From Thermoplasmata archaeon (GTDB lineage: Archaea; Thermoplasmatota; Penumbrarchaeia; Penumbrarchaeales; EX4484-36): a DNA stretch of 6,831 nt. Positions 1 through 3,988 of this stretch are shown one piece after another. The notes beneath the pieces are model-generated. The model worked only from the letters and a program-made list of their open reading frames with translations, had not been told where the DNA came from and did not search any database. Position 1 is the first letter of the stretch. Each line of letters begins with the position of its first letter. The DNA lies in assembly GCA_021160765.1 (NCBI GenBank), contig JAGHBW010000202.1, positions 1 through 6,831 on the forward strand, written 5' to 3'. The position numbers were made by a program, and so were the translations under genes.

Positions 1-1115
1 ATTATGTAACGGCGGTAAACAGCAGGGGAGAATCGCCACCTACAAGGAGTGTTGAGGTCACCGTTATTCGTCCCCCCTCCTCCCCTAGGAACCTTACTTT
101 AAGGCAGTTAAACAGAGGTCTTCACTTATCCTGGCTCCCACCTTCCGATCTTGGGGGAGATGAAGTTCATTACTACAGAATATACCGCCAGGTGGAGGAT
201 GGGGGGTATGTCCTTTACAAAGTAGTATCGGGAGAGAGGACCTCATTAAAGGATGATTGTGTTGAGAACGGTATCAAATATTCTTATTATGTGACGGCGG
301 TGAACATCGCTGGGGAATCCACAGCCTCTTCAGAGGTTTCAGCAACTCAAATCGGTCCTCCAGCACCTCCGGTGAACATTACAGCCTTGCAGGTGAACCA
401 TGGTGTGTTGATAAGGTGGTCCAACGCGGGGGAATACAGCATTGCGAAGCACTACCTGGTGTACAGAGGGGAGAACACCCCACTACTCCAGTTCGTAAGG
501 AGCGTTGATAAATGTTTCTACCTTGACGAGAACGTGAGTGTGGGCAATGTCTATTTCTACTCGGTAAGAGCTGTAAACGATGCTGGGGTTTCCATAATGC
601 CCCTCCCGGTGCGGGTGGTGGTGGGAGGTCCCCCGCAACCTCCCCCCGATCTTACGGTTCTTGACAACTCAAGTTGTGTGGTTCTGAGGTGGATCCCACC
701 ATACTGTGTGGACGAACAGAGTGAAATAAAAGAGTATAGAGTTTACAAAGGAAGCAGGCCGGACGATCTTGAACTTGCCGCCGTGGTTATTGGGGAGATT
801 GAGGGGTTTGTTGATAACGACGTTGAGGCTGGAGCTGTCTATTACTACGCTATAACGGCTGTGAACGACTACGGGGAGAGTAAATTAAGTCACGTTGTTG
901 AAGTAAAGGTTGCTTCTGGATCTGAGGAGAAGAGTGGTGGGGAGATGTGGTATGAGGGTAATAGGGAAACAACATCCGGCAGTGTCTTTATTTGTTTCAC
1001 CGCACTCGTTGCTGTCCTGATACCCATAGTCCTGTTTGTTGTGCACCTTTTCAGGGGAACTGCAACCCCAGCTCCTCCCAGGTTTCAACGAAGGAGTCCA
1101 CCAGAGAATCAGTGA
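1..1115 (+). CDS. Fibronectin type III repeat surface protein, membrane anchored (5' end missing)
   Basis: The reading frame is open from position 3 to the TGA at 1113-1115, giving 370 C-terminal residues; the gene starts before the window. The GTG at 192 is not the start, because fibronectin type III (FN3) sequence continues upstream of it in frame. Seen: the end of one FN3 domain (residues 1-22), then three whole FN3-like domains at about 24-116, 118-207 and 210-304. Each opens with a Pro-rich 'PPxxP' segment, has a Trp in 'LSW', 'IRW' or 'LRW', and closes with a 'YxVTAVNxxGES'-type motif. A Ser/Gly/Glu linker (about 305-325) leads to one hydrophobic span (about 327-350) and a 20-residue Pro/Arg-rich tail. 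Inference: the FN3 array is outside the cell, anchored by the C-terminal span, and acts in adhesion, ligand binding or as a spacer. An unseen N-terminal enzyme domain is possible. The 3' end overlaps the convergent regulator gene. Confidence 0.9.
   Translation, partial: YVTAVNSRGESPPTRSVEVTVIRPPSSPRNLTLRQLNRGLHLSWLPPSDLGGDEVHYYRIYRQVEDGGYVLYKVVSGERTSLKDDCVENGIKYSYYVTAVNIAGESTASSEVSATQIGPPAPPVNITALQVNHGVLIRWSNAGEYSIAKHYLVYRGENTPLLQFVRSVDKCFYLDENVSVGNVYFYSVRAVNDAGVSIMPLPVRVVVGGPPQPPPDLTVLDNSSCVVLRWIPPYCVDEQSEIKEYRVYKGSRPDDLELAAVVIGEIEGFVDNDVEAGAVYYYAITAVNDYGESKLSHVVEVKVASGSEEKSGGEMWYEGNRETTSGSVFICFTALVAVLIPIVLFVVHLFRGTATPAPPRFQRRSPPENQ
3..914 (+). repeat. Tandem FN3 domain repeats (coding)
   Basis: The closing motif recurs four times in frame, with its V/I-T/R-A-V-N core at 6, 291, 564 and 852, so the periods are 285, 273 and 288 bp (95, 91 and 96 codons). 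The first two copies are also close at DNA level: 'attatgt-acggcggt-aac' at 1 and 286 differ at only two positions over the first 20. The other two copies are more diverged. These are intragenic domain duplications, not a mobile or CRISPR repeat. Confidence 0.8.
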
Positions 1116-1590
1116 AGCTCTCTCTGTACATGATCAGAAGCCTTGCAACCCTTCTCGGGTCTGTCAGGCGGACGATCCTCTGCCTCCCCTTCTTCTCAAT
1201 GCTGACCGCACCAGCCCTGCTGAGCTTCTTCAGGTGGAATGACAGTGTCCCCGGGGAGACGCCGCACACCTCTGCAAGCTCACCTGCAGTTGCTTCACCC
1301 TCTTTAAGAAGATGAAGGACAGCTTTTCTGGGCACATCCTGTCTCAAGACAGATAGGATTTTTTTATCTTCAGATCCAACCTTCCCCTCTGCGTAATACC
1401 TTTTGTACCTCCCCTCCTCCCTCCCGGCAATAAGATCATCCCTCACAAGTAGCCTCAGATGGTACTCCACCGCAGCTGGGTTCATCTTAAGGTCTCTTGC
1501 GATCTTCCTCATGTGAGCCCCTGGATTCCTCAAAATATACTGATAGATTCTCTTTCGGGTTTCAAGCTCCAGAGGGCCCTCTTTCACCAT
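1051..1590 (-). CDS. Tandem winged-helix (ArsR-like) transcription regulator
   Basis: Probable DNA-binding transcription regulator of 179 residues from the ATG at 1588-1590. A GTG two codons upstream (1594-1596, 181 residues) is possible, but GGAGG at 1601-1605 lies 10 nt from the ATG and only 4 nt from the GTG. Seen: two winged-helix units. The first (about 8-68) has a helix-turn-helix at 25-50, 'MRKIARDLKMNPAAVEYHL', and a basic wing with 'GRYKRYY'. The second (about 75-143) has 'AGELAEVCGVSPGTLSFHLKK' without its last two residues at about 102-120 and the wing 'KKGRQRIVRL'. The end (144-179) is an amphipathic helix rich in Arg, then acidic, and may dimerise. Double winged-helix proteins of this kind are common in euryarchaea; ligand and targets are unknown. 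No Cys cluster typical of metal-sensing ArsR is seen, only C109. It is the last gene of a three-gene operon, 7 bp after the small membrane protein's stop, so it may respond to that membrane module. Confidence 0.87.
   Translation of the reverse strand: MVKEGPLELETRKRIYQYILRNPGAHMRKIARDLKMNPAAVEYHLRLLVRDDLIAGREEGRYKRYYAEGKVGSEDKKILSVLRQDVPRKAVLHLLKEGEATAGELAEVCGVSPGTLSFHLKKLSRAGAVSIEKKGRQRIVRLTDPRRVARLLIMYRESFTDSLVDSFVETWEELGLQFP
1359..1365 (+). terminator. Possible U-tract terminator of the FN3 gene, inside the regulator gene
   Basis: This run of seven T on the plus strand is the first run of five or more after the FN3 stop at 1115. If used, the FN3 message would carry about 245 nt of 3' sequence antisense to the winged-helix gene. 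On the regulator's strand the same bases are just Lys codons (GAT AAA AAA ATC), so the run may be coincidental. Confidence 0.25.
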
Positions 1591-1597
1591 TCCCACC

Positions 1598-1897
1598 CTA
1601 CCTCCGGCGGAAGAGAGCGAAATATAGCGTCAGGAGGGCCAGGGAATCCATAGCCATTAAGATGGCAAAACCCTTCCCGAAGCGGGTGGGGATCAGGAAG
1701 ATTGGCTCCTTTAAAAGGTAAAGCCCCACCACAAGTGCAATTCCCTTAAGAAAGAAGAGAAGAAATGCTATTGAAACGAGCAGTATTCTCTTTGAACCGC
1801 TCCTCCAGTAGGAGAGGAAGCCTATTACGGTGAGGGTGCCTGAGATGACTGCGAAAATCCCTATGAGGAGGTCCACAGATGTTGAGAGAAGGCTCAT
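1598..1897 (-). CDS. Small three-span membrane protein, function unknown
   Basis: A 99-residue integral membrane protein that I cannot assign to a characterised family. Hydrophobic segments lie at about 8-30, 38-61 and 76-96. The loops hold 'YWRSGSKR' between spans 1 and 2 and 'KEPIFLIPTRFGKG' between 2 and 3, and the C-terminus is 'FRRR'. By the positive-inside rule the first loop and the C-terminus face the cytoplasm. Start is the ATG at 1895-1897, behind a strong ribosome binding site that overlaps the upstream stop. The gene sits 4 bp after the 405-residue surface protein and is followed closely by the winged-helix regulator, so all three are probably one transcript. Small three-span proteins beside winged-helix regulators are known in haloarchaea (the DUF7521 type has this shape). 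A link is only a guess from topology and context. A role as partner or signal relay for the regulator is inference. Confidence 0.8.
   Translation of the reverse strand: MSLLSTSVDLLIGIFAVISGTLTVIGFLSYWRSGSKRILLVSIAFLLFFLKGIALVVGLYLLKEPIFLIPTRFGKGFAILMAMDSLALLTLYFALFRRR
1601..1605 (-). promoter_or_regulatory. Ribosome binding site of the winged-helix regulator
   Basis: GGAGG on the minus strand overlaps the last two codons of the membrane protein gene, just before its TAG (1598-1600). It lies 10 nt from the ATG at 1590 and 4 nt from the GTG at 1596, so the ATG is the better start. The overlap suggests coupled translation. Confidence 0.65.
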
Positions 1898-1900
1898 TTC

Positions 1901-1912
1901 ATCACCCCCTCC
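1901..1912 (-). promoter_or_regulatory. Ribosome binding site of the 99-residue membrane protein
   Basis: The minus strand reads GGAGGGGGTGAT, with GGGGGTGAT ending 3 nt before the ATG at 1897, so the GGxGG part is about 7 nt away. The site contains the TGA stop (1902-1904) of the upstream surface protein gene, which supports translational coupling within the operon. Confidence 0.75.
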
Positions 1913-3119
1913 TGCTCCTCACCCACTGAAGGGCGATTGTGGCGGCCACAGCGGAGAAGGCTATCAGAACCCCCGCCACCATGACCCCTGCCTTATTTTT
2001 GAGGTACTCCCCTGCCTTTCCAACGCTGGGAATTGATGTTGGATCAACACCAGTTGTGAGGGTGAGGGAGCTGCTTTCTCTCCAAGGGAAATACACGTAT
2101 ACTCTATTTTCATCAAGGGATGCCTGAAGTCCTCCCTCCTTCTCCACCGCCAGAAATTCCCTCCCCCCATCACTTGCGCTGAACTCATAAAAGTCCTCCC
2201 CCTCAACAGGCTTCAATGAGTACCCCCGGGGCATGGCAACGCTTAGGGAGAAGGAGATAAAATCCCCCTCAACCTCCCCGATTATGTCAATGTTGGTTTT
2301 CAGGGGGAGAAAGTAGCCGTGCTCTGTAAGATTCCTGCTGCTGAAGGATATTGACACCTGAGCCAGTGCGAGCTGGACTCCTCCCGGTCCGAGAAGCGGA
2401 ACGATCCCTGTCAGCTCTCCCAGATAGTAATCTCCAAACCTTGAGTTGAGCTCCCAGACAGTGTCTTTCAGGGAGCCCTCCACTATAACCTGATCCCCCT
2501 CCCCAGGTGTTCCATCTCCATTGTCCTCAAGTATCTCAAGAGATTGGAATGTCAGAACCATGCTGTGAGTGGGTGCCTCTGTGTATCCAACCTTCACTAT
2601 GGCCCTGGTGGTGTTCAGGCTGACTGAGATAAGGTCATTATAAAGCGTAACTAATCCTTCAGAGAGGGATACCTTTGTCTCAGAATACTGATGGGGTGGT
2701 GGGGGTGTCAGCGCATCCCTCTCTATGTATGATGTGGTGTAGTTGGTCTCATCCACAAAATCCCCGGAGGAAAAAAGTGATACATGTACCCGAATGGAGC
2801 CATAAAGCCCCTTTGAGTAAAGCTCCTGGGAGGGGAAATCCACGTAGAGCAGATGATGTCCCGGATCAAGAGCCCTCTCTTCAGAGTAGCTGTATATTCT
2901 GGACTCAGGAGGTCCCAGATCAGCCACTATCCGGTAGTCGCCCTCCATATAAACGTCAATACCCACCGATATTCGTAGGGCTTCAACGTACCCATCAGAA
3001 TTTCTGTCCAGGAGCGTATCTTTGACGTCGGATATCCTGGCCTCTTTTATATCCGCTAGCGTCCCCGGGGCACAGAAGAGCACAAAAAGAGAAATGAAAA
3101 TGAATGCTTGGCGCCACAT
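1902..3119 (-). CDS. Secreted surface protein with C-terminal membrane anchor
   Basis: A 405-residue envelope protein of unrecognised family. Seen: a signal peptide (about 1-22, hydrophobic 'FIFISLFVLFCAPG'), a long beta-rich ectodomain (about 23-375), a single hydrophobic span (about 377-398) and a short basic end 'RSRRG'. It therefore sits outside the cell, anchored at its C-terminus. Residues 38-46 read 'DRNSDGYVE' and 199-209 'DNGDGTPGEGD'; both resemble DxNxDG calcium-binding loops as in EF-hand or dockerin-type sites, so calcium binding is plausible but unproven. N-glycosylation sequons occur at NYT, NTT and NLT. A Pro stretch (139-142) may be a hinge between two ectodomain halves. The ATG at 3117-3119 has no ribosome binding site but lies about 27 bp from a TATA box, as in a leaderless message. 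It is the first gene of an operon with the 99-residue membrane protein and the regulator, suggesting a sensor or regulated envelope component (inference). Confidence 0.85.
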   Translation of the reverse strand: MWRQAFIFISLFVLFCAPGTLADIKEARISDVKDTLLDRNSDGYVEALRISVGIDVYMEGDYRIVADLGPPESRIYSYSEERALDPGHHLLYVDFPSQELYSKGLYGSIRVHVSLFSSGDFVDETNYTTSYIERDALTPPPPHQYSETKVSLSEGLVTLYNDLISVSLNTTRAIVKVGYTEAPTHSMVLTFQSLEILEDNGDGTPGEGDQVIVEGSLKDTVWELNSRFGDYYLGELTGIVPLLGPGGVQLALAQVSISFSSRNLTEHGYFLPLKTNIDIIGEVEGDFISFSLSVAMPRGYSLKPVEGEDFYEFSASDGGREFLAVEKEGGLQASLDENRVYVYFPWRESSSLTLTTGVDPTSIPSVGKAGEYLKNKAGVMVAGVLIAFSAVAATIALQWVRSRRG

Positions 3120-3143
3120 GAGAATAATTTAGATTGACCACCC

Positions 3144-3156
3144 TTTAAAAGGTTTC
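3144..3156 (-). promoter_or_regulatory. BRE/TATA promoter of the 405-residue protein operon
   Basis: On the minus strand the sequence reads 'gaaaccTTTTAAAggg': a purine-rich BRE followed by a TATA box. The box centre is about 27 bp upstream of the ATG at 3119, so transcription should begin at or next to the start codon. No GGAGG-type site precedes that ATG. The core CCTTT-T-AAAGG (3142-3152) is itself palindromic. The promoter sits in the 39-bp gap after the thiamine-binding-type gene. Confidence 0.65.
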
Positions 3157-3158
3157 CA

Positions 3159-3452
3159 TCACTTTCCGATGACGCTTTCTATCTTATCCTCCATCTTTAC
3201 CTTTTTGTCCCTCCTGTCGTCAATTTTGAGGTAGGTTATGATCCTCTTTGCCCCCATCTCAACCACAGCCCTGTGGGCCTTCAGTGCTGCGTCAAATATC
3301 TCCTCCACGGTGTCCGCCTCTATTATGGTCGCCATGGGGGTAAGTTGAATCTTAAGGCCGGTGTTCTCAAGTGCCCTGTAGGCGGCCTTCACATATTTAG
3401 AGACGCTGACCCCCTCGGTGAGGGGTGCAACGGAGATTTCTGCTATGACCAC
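3159..3452 (-). CDS. MTH1187-family thiamine-binding-type protein
   Basis: A small cytoplasmic protein of the MTH1187/YqgV family (Pfam Thiamine_BP, PF01910), a ferredoxin-like fold that forms oligomers; related domains bind thiamine or its pyrimidine part. Seen: the N-terminus 'IAEISVAPLTEGVSVSKYV', the mid-region 'TPMATIIEAD' and the late motif 'YLKIDDRRDK', all typical of the family. About 97 residues is the usual length. I chose the GTG at 3450-3452: it starts the protein at the family's usual place and lies 8 nt from GGAGG (3461-3465). The GTG at 3459-3461 would overlap that ribosome binding site, so the longer 100-residue form is unlikely. Its substrate in this organism is not shown; no thiamine biosynthesis or transport gene is adjacent. 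It is divergent from the OsmC gene and lies just upstream of the 405-residue protein gene, which has its own promoter. Confidence 0.93.
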   Translation of the reverse strand: MVIAEISVAPLTEGVSVSKYVKAAYRALENTGLKIQLTPMATIIEADTVEEIFDAALKAHRAVVEMGAKRIITYLKIDDRRDKKVKMEDKIESVIGK

Positions 3453-3460
3453 ATCAATCA

Positions 3461-3465
3461 CCTCC
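3461..3465 (-). promoter_or_regulatory. Ribosome binding site deciding the MTH1187-family start
   Basis: GGAGG on the minus strand, followed by TGAT to make GGAGGTGAT, is a near-perfect match to the archaeal 16S rRNA 3' end. It lies 8 nt from the GTG at 3452 and overlaps the GTG at 3461, which argues for the shorter protein. Confidence 0.75.
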
Positions 3466-3490
3466 AGGCCACTGAAGGGTTAAAGGGTGA

Positions 3491-3506
3491 TAAAAATCTA
3501 TCTTTG
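3491..3506 (-). promoter_or_regulatory. Probable promoter of the MTH1187-family gene
   Basis: On the minus strand 'caaagatagaTTTTTATC' gives an A-rich BRE and a TATA-like box (TTTTTA at 3491-3496). Transcription would start near 3467, leaving a leader of about 15 nt that holds GGAGG (3461-3465) before the GTG at 3452. The leader is far too short for a thiamine riboswitch. Confidence 0.5.
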
Positions 3507-3510
3507 TTTG

Positions 3511-3527
3511 GGGAAATGATATTTATA
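3511..3527 (+). promoter_or_regulatory. BRE/TATA promoter of the OsmC-family gene
   Basis: The plus strand reads 'gggaaatgaTATTTATA', with a BRE-like GAAAT and a strong TATA box at 3520-3527. The box centre is about 27 bp before the GTG at 3551, the same distance as for the 405-residue gene. There is no ribosome binding site between them, so the message is probably leaderless. Confidence 0.65.
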
Positions 3528-3550
3528 GAAGCCTCTTTTCTTCTCTCCCG

Positions 3551-3982
3551 GTGATTGAAGTGACGAGCGCACACCTAATAAATGTGAAGGGACTGGTATT
3601 CGTTGGTAGAGGGGATTCAAACCACTGGATAGCGTTGGATGGGGAGGAGAAGTTCGGCGGGTACATGGCTGGCATTCGTCCCATGGAGGCCTTTCTAGTC
3701 GCATTGGGTTCCTGCACCGGTATGGATGTTGCTGCTATACTGAGAAAGATGGGGGTGAAGTACACCTCGTTTGAAATTGATGTGGATGGTGAGAGGGCCA
3801 GTGAGCACCCGAAGGTTTACACCAAGGTTCACATAACCTACCGTTTCAAGGGAAAGGCCCTGCCAAAGGAGAAGCTCCTTAAGGCCATAACCCTCTCCCA
3901 GGATAGGTACTGCCCGATCTCAGCAATGGTCAGGCAGGTGGCGGAATTAACCTGGGAGCTAAAAATAGAGGAGGAAGATTGA
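3551..3982 (+). CDS. OsmC/YhfA-family peroxide reductase-like protein
   Basis: OsmC-family proteins are cytoplasmic dimers that reduce organic or inorganic peroxides with two redox cysteines. This 143-residue protein has normal family length. Seen: an N-terminal beta region with 'VFVGRGDSNHWIALD' (16-30), 'GGYMAGIRPMEAFLVALGSC' (36-55) carrying the P-M-E motif and the first cysteine C55 at a helix start, then 'TGMDVAAILRKMG', 'EHPKVYTKVHI' and the second motif 'YCPISAMV' with C121. Both expected cysteines are present, so it is probably active. The wording 'GSCTGMDVAAILRKM' is closer to the archaeal/YhfA-like branch than to Ohr. The GTG start at 3551 lies about 27 bp after a TATA box with no ribosome binding site, consistent with a leaderless message. 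Its stop is 6 bp from the stop of the convergent 927-residue gene. The physiological reductant and substrate are not shown by this sequence. Confidence 0.94.
   Translation: MIEVTSAHLINVKGLVFVGRGDSNHWIALDGEEKFGGYMAGIRPMEAFLVALGSCTGMDVAAILRKMGVKYTSFEIDVDGERASEHPKVYTKVHITYRFKGKALPKEKLLKAITLSQDRYCPISAMVRQVAELTWELKIEEED
3961..3965 (-). terminator. Possible U-tract terminator of the 927-residue gene
   Basis: A run of five T on the minus strand lies 24-28 nt past the TAA at 3989-3991, inside the 3' end of the convergent OsmC gene. Archaeal termination often uses short U-tracts at this distance. The run is minimal, so this is weak. Confidence 0.25.
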
Positions 3983-3988
3983 GGATTA

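Noticed and set aside
885..1088. Minus-strand open frame within the end of the FN3 gene
   Set aside because: It is a shadow in a region where the FN3 frame encodes a clear domain end, linker and membrane span, and it has no promoter, ribosome site or recognisable domain.
192..1115. The GTG at 192 as the true start of the FN3 gene
   Set aside because: The frame is open back to position 3 and encodes the end of one FN3 domain and the first half of the next, so the gene begins outside the window.
1359..1372. A frameshift site in the regulator at the A7 run
   Set aside because: The regulator frame runs intact through both winged-helix domains, so no frameshift is needed.
3453..3461. The upstream GTG start (3459-3461) for the MTH1187-family gene
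   Set aside because: It lies inside the GGAGGTGAT ribosome binding site and adds three residues not typical of the family.
3453..3500. A thiamine (TPP) riboswitch upstream of the MTH1187-family gene
   Set aside because: The predicted leader is only about 15 nt and contains just the ribosome binding site; no THI-box elements are visible.
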